Shown: positions 10,123-19,123 of the stretch, in pieces | Layout: each line of letters begins with the position of its first letter | Numbering within the stretch: the first letter of the stretch is position 1 | NCBI RefSeq assembly: GCF_020177265.1 | Contig: NZ_JAIVMC010000009.1 | Coordinates: 204,584 to 268,583, forward strand | Reading direction: 5' to 3' | Origin: Pseudooceanicola marinus | Lineage (GTDB): Bacteria > Pseudomonadota > Alphaproteobacteria > Rhodobacterales > Rhodobacteraceae | DNA length: 64,000 bases | The notes under the pieces: generated by a model | Seen by the model: the letters and a program-made list of their open reading frames with translations, nothing else | Told to the model about the DNA's origin: nothing | Databases searched by the model: none | Position numbers and translations under genes: made by a program

Positions 10123-10743
10123 ATGTCCGATATCCGCTCTCTCTTCGTCACCCGTCTCTACCGTGCCGCCCTGGCCGAGAAGGGGCCACAGGTCGATACC
10201 TCCGAGCTGGAGGCCAGCTGCTACTCCATCGCCGAGGATGACGAGGCAGGGCAGGAGTGGTGCGAGGCCAACGACTACCCCGGCTACACGTCTTATGCCT
10301 CTCTGACCGACCTGCCTTGGCGCTTCCCGATTTTCGAGGATGTGAAGCAGGCGCTGGACCTGCATGTCGCGGCCTTCGCCGAGGAACTGGGCTTCGACCT
10401 GGGCGACGGGAGCCTGCAGCTGGAGGATCTGTGGATCAACATCCTGCCCGAGGGCGGCACCCATTCCAGCCATATCCATCCGCATTCGGTGATCTCGGGC
10501 ACGACCTACGTGGCCATGCCTGAGGATACTTCTGCGCTGAAGCTGGAGGACCCGCGCCTGCAGATGATGATGGCCGCGCCGACCCGGAAGAAGACCGCCC
10601 CGGAGGAGCTTCAGCCCTTCATCTACGTCAAGCCGCAGGTCGGCGACGTCCTGCTGTGGGAAAGCTGGCTGCGCCACGAGGTGCCGATGAACATGTCCGA
10701 AGAGGACCGCATCTCCGTCAGCTTCAACTACAAGTGGGTGTGA
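10123..10743 (+). CDS. TIGR02466-type 2-oxoglutarate/Fe(II) oxygenase-like protein
   Basis: The 206-residue protein matches a family of small putative 2OG-Fe(II) dioxygenases. A jelly-roll core is suggested by 'LEDLWINILPEGGTHSSHIH' and 'SGTTYVAMPEDT'. Candidate metal ligands are His117/His119 in the HSSHIHPHS segment (114-122) and the distal His185 in WLRHEVPMN; the following basic residues would hold 2-oxoglutarate. The start at 10123 gives MSDIRSLF; longer in-frame starts lie in unlikely coding sequence. The substrate is unknown. A YcfD-like role on nearby L16 is tempting, but this family is not the JmjC-type ribosomal oxygenase family and nothing in the sequence shows it. Confidence 0.75.
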   Translation: MSDIRSLFVTRLYRAALAEKGPQVDTSELEASCYSIAEDDEAGQEWCEANDYPGYTSYASLTDLPWRFPIFEDVKQALDLHVAAFAEELGFDLGDGSLQLEDLWINILPEGGTHSSHIHPHSVISGTTYVAMPEDTSALKLEDPRLQMMMAAPTRKKTAPEELQPFIYVKPQVGDVLLWESWLRHEVPMNMSEEDRISVSFNYKWV

Positions 10744-10804
10744 TCGCCGGTCCGGACCGCGTAGCGGACCGGCAAACGGTCCGGGGGACTGTTTGAGGCG
10801 ATCA
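10741..10804 (+). repeat. Nested inverted repeats at the end of the oxygenase gene
   Basis: The outer arms TGATCGCC (10741-10748, including the stop codon) and GGCGATCA (10797-10804) enclose an inner stem GCCGGTCCG (10746-10754) with CGGACCGGC (10765-10773). The outer and inner stems share three bases, so they would be alternatives. There is no clear T-run, so the role is uncertain. Confidence 0.55.
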
Positions 10805-10957
10805 CGGGCGGAGCCCCCCGGCCCGGACCGCGTGGCGCCTAACCGGGTGGCGCCCCTGCCGCATCCGGGCTCGATGGGCGGCGGCGAAGGCGCTTGGCTC
10901 TGGTCCCCGGGCGCGCTTTGCGGCATGACCAGCGGATAACCTCGCCCAGGAGATCCC

Positions 10958-11431
10958 ATGGACCCCCGCAAGCTCGACATGACCGTCCTGATGACCCCCG
11001 ACATGGCCAATTTCAGTGGCAAGGTGCATGGCGGCGCCCTGTTGAACCTGCTGGACCGGGTGGCCTTCTCCTGTGCCTCGCGGTTTTCCAAGCAATATGC
11101 GGTGACGCTGTCGGTCGACCAGGTGATCTTCAAGGAGCCGATCAACGTGGGCGAGCTGGTCACCTTCCGGGCCTCGGTGAACTATGCCGGGCGCACTTCG
11201 ATGGAGATCGGCGTGCGTGTGGAGGCGCAGGAGATCCGCTCGGGCAAGTCGCGGCACACCAATTCGTGCTACTTCACCATGGTCGCGGTGGATGAGGACG
11301 GCAGCCCGGTGGAGGTGCCCGAGCTGCAGGTGCTGACGGCGGAGGAGGAGAAGCGCCATCGCGCGGCCCAGATCCGCAAGAAGCTGCGCCGCGAGTTCGC
11401 GGAGGAGATGCAGCGCGCCACCGAGGGCTGA
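10958..11431 (+). CDS. Hotdog-fold acyl-CoA thioesterase (YciA/BACH type)
   Basis: Hydrolyses acyl-CoA thioesters in the cytoplasm. The 157-residue protein shows the hotdog signature [18 protein letters not shown] near 20-37, where the Asp at the end of LLD is the catalytic residue of the family, and a second strand region '[19 protein letters not shown]'. The C terminus is a charged helix. Substrate chain length cannot be read from sequence. It lies with the oxygenase gene in the gap between rplP and rpmC, on the same strand, about 214 bp behind it. Confidence 0.88.
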   Translation: MDPRKLDMTVLMTPDMANFSGKVHGGALLNLLDRVAFSCASRFSKQYAVTLSVDQVIFKEPINVGELVTFRASVNYAGRTSMEIGVRVEAQEIRSGKSRHTNSCYFTMVAVDEDGSPVEVPELQVLTAEEEKRHRAAQIRKKLRREFAEEMQRATEG

Positions 11432-11508
11432 GGCGCCCCGCGGCGGCCGGCGATCGCGGTGTTTCGACCCCGTAGGCCCGGCGGCGCGGTTATTCTGCCC
11501 TTGTGCTG

Positions 11509-11536
11509 TTGACGCATGGCGGATGCGGGCGTATAG
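11509..11536 (+). promoter_or_regulatory. Candidate promoter of the rpmC (spc) block
   Basis: TTGACG (11509-11514), 16 bases, GTATAG (11531-11536), then GCAGCGC. This is the closest to consensus among the ribosomal blocks. The rpmC start is about 88 bp downstream. Confidence 0.7.
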
Positions 11537-11624
11537 GCAGCGCTCATTGTTCTTACATAACCCACCGGATTCGCGGGTCACCCGTCAGAGGGGCCTGCCG
11601 GTGCAAGGAAGGAAAGGAAGCGCC

Positions 11625-11828
11625 ATGAGCGCCAAAGAGCTTCGCGAGAAGACTCCGGACCAGCTGCGCGAACAGCTGGCCGAGCTGAAGAAAGCCCAGT
11701 TCAACCTTCGTTTCCAGCAGGCCACCGGCCAGCTCGAGAACCCGGCGCAGATGCGCAAGGCCCGCCGCGAAGCGGCTCAGGTCCTGACGGTTCTGAACGA
11801 AAAAGCTGCTGAAGCAGCCGGCGAATAA
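11625..11828 (+). CDS. rpmC: 50S ribosomal protein L29
   Basis: L29 sits at the tunnel exit beside L23. The 67-residue two-helix protein starts [18 protein letters not shown]; the ATG at 11625 follows GGAAAGGAAGCGCC, a good ribosome-binding site, and a longer in-frame start at 11523 would include promoter sequence. It heads a run of ten ribosomal genes up to rpmD. Confidence 0.96.
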   Translation: MSAKELREKTPDQLREQLAELKKAQFNLRFQQATGQLENPAQMRKARREAAQVLTVLNEKAAEAAGE

Positions 11829-11839
11829 GGAGCTTTCCG

Positions 11840-12169
11840 ATGCCCAAACGTATCCTTCGCGGTGTTGTCACCTCCGATGCCAACGCCCAGACCGTGACCG
11901 TGTCCGTCGAACGTCGCTTCACGCACCCGGTTCTGAAAAAGACCATTCGTAAGTCCAAGAAGTACCGGGCTCACGATGAGAACAACCAGTTCAAGGTCGG
12001 TGACGCCGTCCGCATTCGCGAATGCGCGCCGAAGTCGAAGACCAAACGCTGGGAAGTGATGACCGCCGAGATGATCGAAGCCGATCGGATCGAGCGCGAA
12101 GAACACGCCAAGATCCAGCAGGAGCTGGATGCGAAGCGTCATGCAGAGCACGAGGCCGCGGCTAACTGA
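11840..12169 (+). CDS. rpsQ: 30S ribosomal protein S17 with extended C terminus
   Basis: S17 is a primary 16S rRNA-binding OB-fold protein. The core '[20 protein letters not shown]' to about residue 78 is standard. The protein continues to 109 residues with a charged helical tail ([20 protein letters not shown]), where most S17 proteins stop near 76-85. Eleven bases separate it from rpmC and 70 from rplN. Confidence 0.96.
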   Translation: MPKRILRGVVTSDANAQTVTVSVERRFTHPVLKKTIRKSKKYRAHDENNQFKVGDAVRIRECAPKSKTKRWEVMTAEMIEADRIEREEHAKIQQELDAKRHAEHEAAAN

Positions 12170-12239
12170 TAGCCCCGGCCTCCCGTCGAAACCCTGGGGG
12201 ATCTAACCAGAACAGCCCCCAAAGGTCGGGAGAAACCAC

Positions 12240-12608
12240 ATGATCCAGATGCAGACCAATCTGGATGTCGCTGACAACTCCGGCGCACGCCGAGTTCAGT
12301 GCATCAAGGTCCTGGGTGGCTCGCACCGTCGCTATGCGTCGGTGGGCGACATCATTGTCGTTTCCGTCAAGGAAGCCATCCCGCGCGGCCGCGTGAAGAA
12401 AGGTGACGTCCGCAAGGCCGTCGTCGTGCGCACCGCAAAGGAAGTCCGTCGTGAAGATGGCACCGCGATCCGCTTCGATCGCAACGCCGCCGTCATCCTG
12501 AACAACAACAACGAACCCGTTGGTACCCGTATCTTCGGACCGGTTGTTCGCGAGCTGCGCGCCAAGAACTTCATGAAGATCATTTCGCTGGCTCCGGAGG
12601 TGCTCTGA
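12240..12608 (+). CDS. rplN: 50S ribosomal protein L14
   Basis: L14 contributes to the subunit bridges and contacts L19. The 122 residues start [20 protein letters not shown] and end LAPEVL, a typical full-length L14 with the signature '[15 protein letters not shown]'. A GGGAGAAACCAC stretch provides the ribosome-binding site. Its stop overlaps the rplX start by one base (TGATG). Confidence 0.98.
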   Translation: MIQMQTNLDVADNSGARRVQCIKVLGGSHRRYASVGDIIVVSVKEAIPRGRVKKGDVRKAVVVRTAKEVRREDGTAIRFDRNAAVILNNNNEPVGTRIFGPVVRELRAKNFMKIISLAPEVL

Positions 12609-12911
12609 TGGCCGCCAAGCTGAAAAAAGGTGACACCGTCATGGTCCTGTCCGGCAAGGACAAGGGCAAGACCGGTGAGATCACCCTCGTCGATCCGAAG
12701 GCCGGCAAGGCCGTCGTGGAGGGCCTGAACATGGCCGTCCGTCACACCCGCCAGACCCAGACGTCGCAAGGTGGCCGCCTGCCCAAGGCCCTGCCGATCG
12801 ACCTGTCGAACCTGGCGTTCGTCGATGCCAACGGCAAGGCGACCCGCGTCGGCTTCAAGACCGAAGGCGACAAGAAAGTCCGCTACGCCAAGACCACGGG
12901 GGACGTGATCG

Positions 12912-12919
<8 letters not shown>
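12608..12919 (+). CDS. rplX: 50S ribosomal protein L24
   Basis: L24 is an assembly initiator with a KOW motif. The KOW region '[19 protein letters not shown]' spans residues 6-24 of 103. The length is normal. It overlaps rplN by one base and rplE by eight, so the three are tightly coupled. Confidence 0.98.
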
Positions 12920-13475
<556 letters not shown>

Positions 13476-13496
13476 TCGCGCGAGGGAGATTTAGAT

Positions 13497-13802
13497 ATGG
13501 CTAAAAAATCCATGATCGAGCGCGAGAAGAAGCGGGAGCGCCTGGTCGCTCAGTACGCCGCTAAGCGCGCTGAACTGAAAGAGGTCATCTACGACCAGGA
13601 CAAGCCCATGGAAGAGCGTTTCCGCGCTTCCCTGAAGCTTGCCAAACTGCCGCGGAACTCGTCCCCGACGCGTCTGCACAACCGTTGCCAGCTGACCGGC
13701 CGTCCCCACGCTTATTACCGTAAGCTGAAGGTGTCGCGGATCATGCTGCGCGAACTGGGCTCGAACGGTTTCGTTCCCGGCCTCGTGAAATCGAGCTGGT
13801 AA
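13497..13802 (+). CDS. rpsN: 30S ribosomal protein S14 (zinc-independent long form)
   Basis: S14 is a late-binding protein of the 30S head. The 101-residue long form is present, without the CxxC pairs of the zinc-binding short form, and with the conserved '[20 protein letters not shown]' and '[22 protein letters not shown]' C terminus. A good GAGGGAGATT precedes the ATG. Confidence 0.98.
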   Translation: MAKKSMIEREKKRERLVAQYAAKRAELKEVIYDQDKPMEERFRASLKLAKLPRNSSPTRLHNRCQLTGRPHAYYRKLKVSRIMLRELGSNGFVPGLVKSSW

Positions 13803-13816
13803 GGAGGGCATAGATT

Positions 13817-14209
13817 ATGAACGATCCTATCGGCGATATGCTCACCCGTATCCGCAACTCGTCGCTGCGCGGCAAATCCACCGTCTCGACGCCGGCTTCC
13901 AAGCTGCGCGCCTGGGTGCTGGATGTGCTGGCGGACGAAGGCTACATCCGCGGCTATGAGCAAGGCACCGACGCCCACGGTCACCCGACCCTGGAAATCG
14001 GCCTGAAATACTACGAAGGCGCTCCCGTCATTCGCGAACTGAAGCGGGTTTCGACCCCCGGCCGTCGCGTTTACATGGGCGTCAAGGACATCCCGCAGGT
14101 CCGTCAGGGCCTGGGTGTGTCGATTGTCTCCACGCCCAAGGGCGTCATGTCCGATGCAGCGGCTCGCTCCAACAATGTTGGTGGCGAAGTTCTCTGCACG
14201 GTCTTCTAA
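13817..14209 (+). CDS. rpsH: 30S ribosomal protein S8
   Basis: S8 is a central-domain assembly protein; in E. coli it represses the spc operon by binding the rplE region of its mRNA. The 130 residues begin [16 protein letters not shown] and end with the invariant 'GGEVLCTVF'. It lies 14 bp from rpsN with an AAGGAGG ribosome-binding site. Confidence 0.98.
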   Translation: MNDPIGDMLTRIRNSSLRGKSTVSTPASKLRAWVLDVLADEGYIRGYEQGTDAHGHPTLEIGLKYYEGAPVIRELKRVSTPGRRVYMGVKDIPQVRQGLGVSIVSTPKGVMSDAAARSNNVGGEVLCTVF

Positions 14210-14220
14210 GGAGGTCTGTA

Positions 14221-14754
14221 ATGTCTCGTATTGGTAAGAAACCGGTCGAGCTGCCCTCCGGCGTCACCGCGACGCTGGACGGCCAGACCGTCGAAGTGAA
14301 GGGGCCGAAGGGCACCCACACCTTCACCGCCACTGACGATGTGACGATCGCTGTCGAAGACAACGCCGTCACCGTCACCCCCCGCGGCACGTCCAAGCGG
14401 GCGCGCCAGCAATGGGGCATGTCGCGCACCATGGTCGCGAACATGATCCAGGGCGTGACCACCGGCTTCAAGAAAGAGCTGGAGATCAACGGTGTGGGTT
14501 ATCGTGCCCAGGCACAGGGTCAGATCGTCAAACTGAACCTCGGCCTGTCGCATGACGTCGACTTCCCGGTGCCGGAGGGCGTGACCGTCACGACCCCGAA
14601 GCCCACGGAAATCGTGATCGAAGGCAATGACGCCCAGCTTGTGGGCCAGGTCGCGGCGAACATCCGCGAATGGCGCAAGCCCGAGCCGTACAAAGGCAAG
14701 GGTATCAAGTACAAGGACGAGTTTATCTTCCGCAAGGAAGGTAAGAAGAAGTAA
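14221..14754 (+). CDS. rplF: 50S ribosomal protein L6
   Basis: L6 binds 23S rRNA near the sarcin-ricin loop and is required for factor function. The 177-residue protein begins [15 protein letters not shown] and ends in the typical '[24 protein letters not shown]'-type region. It has a strong AAGGAGG and follows rpsH by 11 bp. Confidence 0.98.
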   Translation: MSRIGKKPVELPSGVTATLDGQTVEVKGPKGTHTFTATDDVTIAVEDNAVTVTPRGTSKRARQQWGMSRTMVANMIQGVTTGFKKELEINGVGYRAQAQGQIVKLNLGLSHDVDFPVPEGVTVTTPKPTEIVIEGNDAQLVGQVAANIREWRKPEPYKGKGIKYKDEFIFRKEGKKK

Positions 14755-14765
14755 GGACCAGACAA

Positions 14766-15125
14766 ATGGCAAATACGAAACGTACCCTGTTTCTGAAGCG
14801 CCGTCTGCGCGTCCGGAACAAGCTTCGCAAGGTGAACGCCGGTCGCGTGCGTCTCTCCGTGCACCGCTCGAACAAGAACATCAGCGTCCAGCTGATCGAC
14901 GATGTTCAGGGCGTCACCCTGGCCTCCGCCTCCTCGCTGGAGAAGGACCTGGGCATGGTCGGCAAGAACAACGTCGAGGCGGCCTCCAAGGTCGGCGCGG
15001 CGATTGCCGAACGCGCCAAGAAAGCCGGCGTGGAAGAGGCCTATTTCGACCGTGGCGGCTTCCTGTTCCACGGCTCGATCAAGGCCCTGGCAGACGCAGC
15101 CCGCGAAGGCGGCCTGAAAATCTGA
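14766..15125 (+). CDS. rplR: 50S ribosomal protein L18
   Basis: L18 binds 5S rRNA together with L5 and L25. The 119-residue protein has the conserved '[18 protein letters not shown]' and C-terminal '[24 protein letters not shown]'. It is 11 bp behind rplF. A 195-bp gap with three hairpins separates it from rpsE, unlike the tight spacing elsewhere in this block. Confidence 0.98.
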   Translation: MANTKRTLFLKRRLRVRNKLRKVNAGRVRLSVHRSNKNISVQLIDDVQGVTLASASSLEKDLGMVGKNNVEAASKVGAAIAERAKKAGVEEAYFDRGGFLFHGSIKALADAAREGGLKI

Positions 15126-15131
15126 TCATCG

Positions 15132-15219
15132 GGAGGCGGGGGCAACCCCGCCTCCTTCGATCTACCGATGGGCGGGGTCTTCCCCGCCTTTCGACCCCGC
15201 TGCGGGCACTTCGGTGCCC
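15132..15219 (+). other. Three consecutive hairpins between rplR and rpsE
   Basis: Hairpin 1 pairs GGAGGCGGGG (15132-15141) with CCCCGCCTCC (15146-15155) over GCAA. Hairpin 2 pairs GGCGGGG (15171-15177) with CCCCGCC (15182-15188) over TCTT, followed by TTT. Hairpin 3 pairs GGGCAC (15204-15209) with GTGCCC (15214-15219) over the stable TTCG loop. The array could act as a processing site, a partial terminator or an RNA-binding target inside the spc block. Confidence 0.65.
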
Positions 15220-15320
15220 CGATGATCCGGGAGACGCCGTGGCCATGGCTCACGCGCCTCACCTGGATTGGATAACCCGGGCGGTCACAGGACACGCCCA
15301 TGAAGTGAAGGAATTGCCTC

Positions 15321-15893
15321 ATGGCAAGAGATGACAACCGGGGCCGCCGCGACCGCGACGAAGCACCGGAATTCGCCGATCGCCTGGTAGCGATCAACCG
15401 CGTGTCCAAGACCGTCAAGGGCGGTAAGCGTTTCGGCTTCGCCGCGCTCGTCGTCGTGGGCGACCAGAAGGGCCGCGTCGGCTTCGGCAAGGGCAAGGCC
15501 AAGGAGGTCCCCGAGGCCATCCGCAAGGCGACCGAGCAGGCCAAGCGCCAGATGATCCGCGTTCCCCTGAAAGAGGGCCGCACCCTGCACCACGACATCG
15601 AAGGTCGCCACGGTGCCGGCAAGGTCGTCATGCGCACCGCGCCGCAAGGTACCGGGATCATCGCAGGTGGCCCGATGCGTGCCGTCTTCGAGATGCTGGG
15701 CATCCAGGACGTGGTCGCCAAGTCGACCGGTTCGCAGAACCCCTACAACATGATTCGCGCCACCCTGAACGGCCTGACCAAGGAATCTTCCCCGCGTCAG
15801 GTGGCTCAGCGTCGTGGCAAGAAGGTCGCCGACATCCTGCCGTCCCGTGACGAAGCGCCCGCCGCTTCCTCCCAGGTCGCAGAAGAGGCGTAA
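15321..15893 (+). CDS. rpsE: 30S ribosomal protein S5
   Basis: S5 shapes the mRNA entry site and affects decoding fidelity. The 190-residue protein carries '[38 protein letters not shown]', the dsRNA-binding-like N domain, and the C domain '[17 protein letters not shown]'. The start at 15321 follows GAAGGAATTGCCTC. It is separated from rplR by a hairpin-rich gap but stays 12 bp from rpmD. Confidence 0.98.
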   Translation: MARDDNRGRRDRDEAPEFADRLVAINRVSKTVKGGKRFGFAALVVVGDQKGRVGFGKGKAKEVPEAIRKATEQAKRQMIRVPLKEGRTLHHDIEGRHGAGKVVMRTAPQGTGIIAGGPMRAVFEMLGIQDVVAKSTGSQNPYNMIRATLNGLTKESSPRQVAQRRGKKVADILPSRDEAPAASSQVAEEA

Positions 15894-15905
15894 GGAGGCT
15901 TCAAC

Positions 15906-16091
15906 ATGGCTACCATCGTCGTCAAGCAGATCGGCTCCCCGATCCGTCGCCCCGCCATCCAGCGCCAGACGCTGATCGGCCTGGGCCTGAACAAGATGCA
16001 CAAGACCCGCGAGCTGGAGGATACCCCCTCCGTGCGCGGCATGATCCGCAAGATCCCCCACCTGGTGGAGATCGTCGAAGAGAAGGCCTGA
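15906..16091 (+). CDS. rpmD: 50S ribosomal protein L30
   Basis: L30 is a small large-subunit protein. The 61 residues begin [20 protein letters not shown] and contain the signature '[20 protein letters not shown]'. It has a good AAGGAGG. In most bacteria rplO follows at once; here a terminator and three unrelated genes come first. Confidence 0.98.
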   Translation: MATIVVKQIGSPIRRPAIQRQTLIGLGLNKMHKTRELEDTPSVRGMIRKIPHLVEIVEEKA

Positions 16092-16117
16092 GCCTTTCTT
16101 CACGGTGAGTGAACAGG

Positions 16118-16148
16118 ACGCCCCGGTCGCAAGGCCGGGGCGTTTTTC
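16118..16148 (+). terminator. Intrinsic terminator after rpmD
   Basis: ACGCCCCGG (16118-16126) pairs with CCGGGGCGT (16135-16143) and is followed by TTTTTC. It ends the rpmC-rpmD transcript. Confidence 0.87.
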
Positions 16149-16272
16149 TGTGCGCAGGGCGCGCGACGCGCCGGCCCGCACAACCGACCTGCGGGAGCTG
16201 CGGTTGCCCCGCTGGCGTGCCGCTTCTACCAATGGGCCAGCCGTTCCGAGCTTCCGACGGCCAGGAGATTCC

Positions 16273-17022
16273 ATGCCCCTCGACCCCGACGCCTTTCGCC
16301 ACCATCCCGGCCTCATCGGCAAGATCCGTGATCCGGAGGACAGTTTCTTCCGCACCATGGTCCCCGCCGACCTGGAGGCCGAGACCCTGCGCCGGGGCGG
16401 AGAGCCGATCGCGCTCTACACCGACGAGGAGCGCGAGGCGATGCGCCACGCCACCCTGGCACCGCATTATGGAGAGGACATCTGGGTCTTTGCCTACGGG
16501 TCGCTGATGTGGGATCCGGCGATCTACTTTGCCGAGCTGCGGCGCGCCACCCTGCCGGGCTATCACCGCTCCTTCTGCCTGGTGGACCGCAGCGGGGCGC
16601 GCGGCACGGCGGACGCGCCCGGCGCCATGGCGGGCCTCGGCCAGGGGGGCAGCTGCGAGGGGCTCGTCTTCCGCGTCCCCGCCGCCTGCGCCGAGCAGGA
16701 GACCGAGGTGATCTGGCGTCGCGAGATGGTCGCGCCCTGCTACCACGCCGTCTTCGCCCCGGTAGACACCGCGCAGGGCGTGGTACAGGCCCTTTGTTTC
16801 GTCGCCGATCCGCAGGCGGAGATGATCGAGGCAGATCTGCCCCACGCGGAACGGGTCCGCTATCTCGCCACCGGCGAGGGGTTCCTGGGCACCAGCCGCG
16901 AATACCTCGAAAACGTCATTGCCGGCTGTCGGGAGCTGGGGATCGACGATCCCGATCTCGACGCCCTGCTGGCCGAGGTCGACGCCTGGCCCAGCCCTGC
17001 GCAGGTTGCCACGCAGGACTGA
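16273..17022 (+). CDS. chaC: ChaC-type gamma-glutamylcyclotransferase
   Basis: Cleaves the gamma-glutamyl group of glutathione (or related peptides) to 5-oxoproline in the cytoplasm. The 249-residue protein has the family signature FAYGSLMW at 73-80 and the downstream 'GYHRSFCL' and 'CEGLVFRV' strands; the glutamate of 'WRREM' is a candidate catalytic acid by analogy with the family. The ATG at 16273 follows CCAGGAGATTCC; upstream in-frame codons run into the rpmD terminator. It is inserted, with two other genes, between rpmD and rplO. Confidence 0.88.
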   Translation: MPLDPDAFRHHPGLIGKIRDPEDSFFRTMVPADLEAETLRRGGEPIALYTDEEREAMRHATLAPHYGEDIWVFAYGSLMWDPAIYFAELRRATLPGYHRSFCLVDRSGARGTADAPGAMAGLGQGGSCEGLVFRVPAACAEQETEVIWRREMVAPCYHAVFAPVDTAQGVVQALCFVADPQAEMIEADLPHAERVRYLATGEGFLGTSREYLENVIAGCRELGIDDPDLDALLAEVDAWPSPAQVATQD

Positions 17023-17031
17023 GCCCGCGCC

Positions 17032-17880
17032 TCAGCGCACCGGGATGTCGGCGTAGTCGGGCAGGGCGGTGATGACGCCCGGGCAGGTCTGGTCGCTATC
17101 GGCCACGGCAATGAAATGATGCCCGCCGTAGGTATCGACCGTCAGCACCGGCGCATTGGGCCCCAGAGGCCCGATCGGCACTGGCTGGCCTGCATGGTCC
17201 AGCCAGTAAATCGTCATCGGCCGGTTCTGCGCCGCGTAGCGGAAGGTCGCGGTGAAGGGCGTGCCCCCGTCGGCCGAGCGCACCGTGCCCGGTTCAGGAC
17301 AACCGAAGGACAGATCCACTCCACCGGGGCGCGGCCTCTGGTCTTGCGCCTCGCTGAACATGCCGCCGCCCAGCCCGTTGCGTGCGGCGCATTCGTCGAT
17401 CTTCAGGATGGCGGCGGCAGAGCCGGTCAGCGGGCGGGCATAAACCTGGTTGTCCATCTGCACCCGGAACTGGCTGCCCTGCATCAGGGCCTCGACGTCC
17501 CAGGCCGCCAGCCAGACGATGGTCCATCCGTCCACGGCGGTGCCGCTGACTGGTGTGCCCTGGCCGTCGATGGTCAGGGTGCCCTCCCAGTCGGGGCGGG
17601 AGGTGACCGGCAGGATCAGCTGCCACTGGCTGGTGGCGTAGCCGATGGTCATCTCCGACCAGTTCGGCCCGGATGTGGCGGCGCAGTAGATCGGGGCGCC
17701 TGCGGGGGAATGGCCCAGGCCGACGGTCCAGCCGCGTGCCTCGCCATAGCGCAGGACCTCGCGGCCCTGGGTGGGCACGGCGTCGATGATGTCGGGATAG
17801 GCGGATTGGGCGCCGGCGGGACCGGCGAGGGTGGCCAGCCCGGCCAGCAGGGTGGCGGCGAATCGAAGAGAGGGGCGCAT
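17032..17880 (-). CDS. Secreted protein with C-terminal VHL-beta-like domain
   Basis: The 282-residue protein has a clear signal peptide (hydrophobic 8-22, cleavage near 'AGAQS'). The middle part (about 30-195) resembles invasion-associated or uncharacterised exported proteins, with Cys pairs that may form disulfides. Residues about 200-268 contain IYWLDHAG (224-231) and TYGGHHFIAVAD (250-261), the pattern of the von Hippel-Lindau beta domain, where 'vWld..G' and 'TY.GH.w...D' are hallmark strands. A structural role in the periplasm or outside the cell is inferred only. It converges on chaC with nine bases between stops. Confidence 0.6.
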   Translation of the reverse strand: MRPSLRFAATLLAGLATLAGPAGAQSAYPDIIDAVPTQGREVLRYGEARGWTVGLGHSPAGAPIYCAATSGPNWSEMTIGYATSQWQLILPVTSRPDWEGTLTIDGQGTPVSGTAVDGWTIVWLAAWDVEALMQGSQFRVQMDNQVYARPLTGSAAAILKIDECAARNGLGGGMFSEAQDQRPRPGGVDLSFGCPEPGTVRSADGGTPFTATFRYAAQNRPMTIYWLDHAGQPVPIGPLGPNAPVLTVDTYGGHHFIAVADSDQTCPGVITALPDYADIPVR

Positions 17881-18009
17881 GGTGGCATGTCCTGGAAATG
17901 AAACGGGTCAAATCTTAGCTGGGTGTGCCGCCCCGCCTGCGACAGATTGCACCGGGGTGGCGCACCGATCAACGGGGAATACCCGACCGTAGGGTTTCGC
18001 CCGGCACTC

Positions 18010-18038
18010 TTGCCCGGATGAAGGGCAGGCGCCATATA
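18010..18038 (+). promoter_or_regulatory. Candidate promoter of the lipoprotein gene
   Basis: TTGCCC (18010-18015), 17 bases, CATATA (18033-18038), 24 bp upstream of the lipoprotein start. It is a weak-to-moderate match in an otherwise GC-rich stretch. Confidence 0.45.
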
Positions 18039-18062
18039 GGGATCAGCCCAGAGGAGATGCCG

Positions 18063-18347
18063 ATGCCCCGCCCGACCCGTTCCGCCGTCGCACCGGCCCT
18101 ATCCCTTCTGGTGCTGTCCCTCTCGGCCCTGCTGGCCCTGTCGGCCTGTTCCGGCAGCAGCTACCGGCCCGCCCCGGCCTATGAGACCCAGACCGGCGTA
18201 CACGGTACGGTCGGCGTCGGCGTCAACAACCGCAAGGGTCTGGTGACCAACACCGACCTGACGCTCTCGGTCTGTCGCCAGCCGCGCCCGGTCACCCTGG
18301 GCGTGGGCGTCAACAGCCGTACCGTGGACCTGGAGGCGCGCTGCTGA
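18063..18347 (+). CDS. Small putative lipoprotein
   Basis: The 94-residue product has a lipoprotein signal peptide: basic start, a long Leu/Ser hydrophobic stretch and the lipobox LSAC, so Cys28 or so would be lipid-modified. The mature part has an internal repeat of 'GVGVNNRKG' and 'GVGVNSRTV', suggesting paired beta-strands, and cysteines near the end. ATG codons at 18057 and 18063 are both in frame; the second is preferred because GAGGAG then lies six bases upstream. Its function is unknown. Confidence 0.7.
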   Translation: MPRPTRSAVAPALSLLVLSLSALLALSACSGSSYRPAPAYETQTGVHGTVGVGVNNRKGLVTNTDLTLSVCRQPRPVTLGVGVNSRTVDLEARC

Positions 18348-18410
18348 ACCGGGCCCCGCGCGGGCGAACCCCAATGGCGTCCTCTGAGGGCCGGCGGGCT
18401 GCTGCTGGCC

Positions 18411-18438
18411 TTGCATCGTGAAGGCACAGGCCCTATAC
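18411..18438 (+). promoter_or_regulatory. Candidate promoter of the rplO-secY-adk block
   Basis: TTGCAT (18411-18416), 16 bases, CTATAC (18433-18438), then GCGCCC. The -10 plus discriminator is identical to that of the rplB block. The rplO start is 107 bp downstream. Confidence 0.65.
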
Positions 18439-18544
18439 GCGCCCGGTGGCCCGGTTCGCAGAATCGGGGCCGCGTTCAACCAACCAAGAAAAGCCGCGTT
18501 CGTCCCAACCGCTTCGGGGGCGTTTCCGGCCAAGGAGAAGCGAT

Positions 18545-19015
18545 ATGAAACTGAACGAACTTCGCGACAATCCCGGCGCATCCCCGCGCAAGCAGCGCAT
18601 CGGCCGTGGCCCGGGTTCCGGCCGTGGTAAGATGGGTGGCCGTGGTATCAAAGGTCAGAAATCCCGCTCCGGCGTCGCGATCAAGGGCTACGAAGGCGGC
18701 CAGATGCCGCTCTACCAGCGCCTGCCGAAGCGCGGCTTCAACAAGCCCAACCGCAAGAAATTCGCCGTGGTGAACCTCGGCCTGATCGCCGCCTTCATCG
18801 AAGCCGGCAAGATCGACACCAAGGCTCCCGTGACCGAAGACGTGCTGGTTGCCTCCGGCCTGGTCCGCCGCAAGCTGGACGGTGTCCGCATCCTGGCCAA
18901 GGGCGATATCACCACCGCCGTGAACCTGGAAGTCACCGGTGCCTCCAAGTCGGCCATCGAGGCCGTCGAAAAGGCCGGTGGTTCGCTGAAGGTGGCTGCC
19001 GCAGCCGCGGAATAA
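18545..19015 (+). CDS. rplO: 50S ribosomal protein L15
   Basis: L15 organises late 50S assembly. The 156-residue protein starts [18 protein letters not shown], with the glycine/arginine-rich '[20 protein letters not shown]' in the extended N-terminal region and '[17 protein letters not shown]' behind it. The start at 18545 follows AAGGAGAAGCGAT. It begins the fourth ribosomal transcript and is followed by secY. Confidence 0.98.
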   Translation: MKLNELRDNPGASPRKQRIGRGPGSGRGKMGGRGIKGQKSRSGVAIKGYEGGQMPLYQRLPKRGFNKPNRKKFAVVNLGLIAAFIEAGKIDTKAPVTEDVLVASGLVRRKLDGVRILAKGDITTAVNLEVTGASKSAIEAVEKAGGSLKVAAAAAE

Positions 19016-19067
19016 GGTTGTGAGCCGCCTCCGGGCGGCTTACATCTTGCCACGTCATTTCTCATTG

Positions 19068-19105
19068 AGCGCCGCCGAGCCTGAAAATGGCTTCGGCGGC
19101 GCTTT
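19068..19105 (+). other. Hairpin upstream of secY
   Basis: AGCGCCGCCGA (19068-19078) pairs with TCGGCGGCGCT (19093-19103), extended inside by GCC/GGC. It is followed by only TTT... and lies 20 bp before the secY start. A smaller stem GCCGCC/GGCGGC precedes it at about 19024. These may attenuate transcription into secY or stabilise the rplO part of the mRNA. Confidence 0.55.
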
Positions 19106-19123
19106 GCCAAGAAAGAGAGCCAT

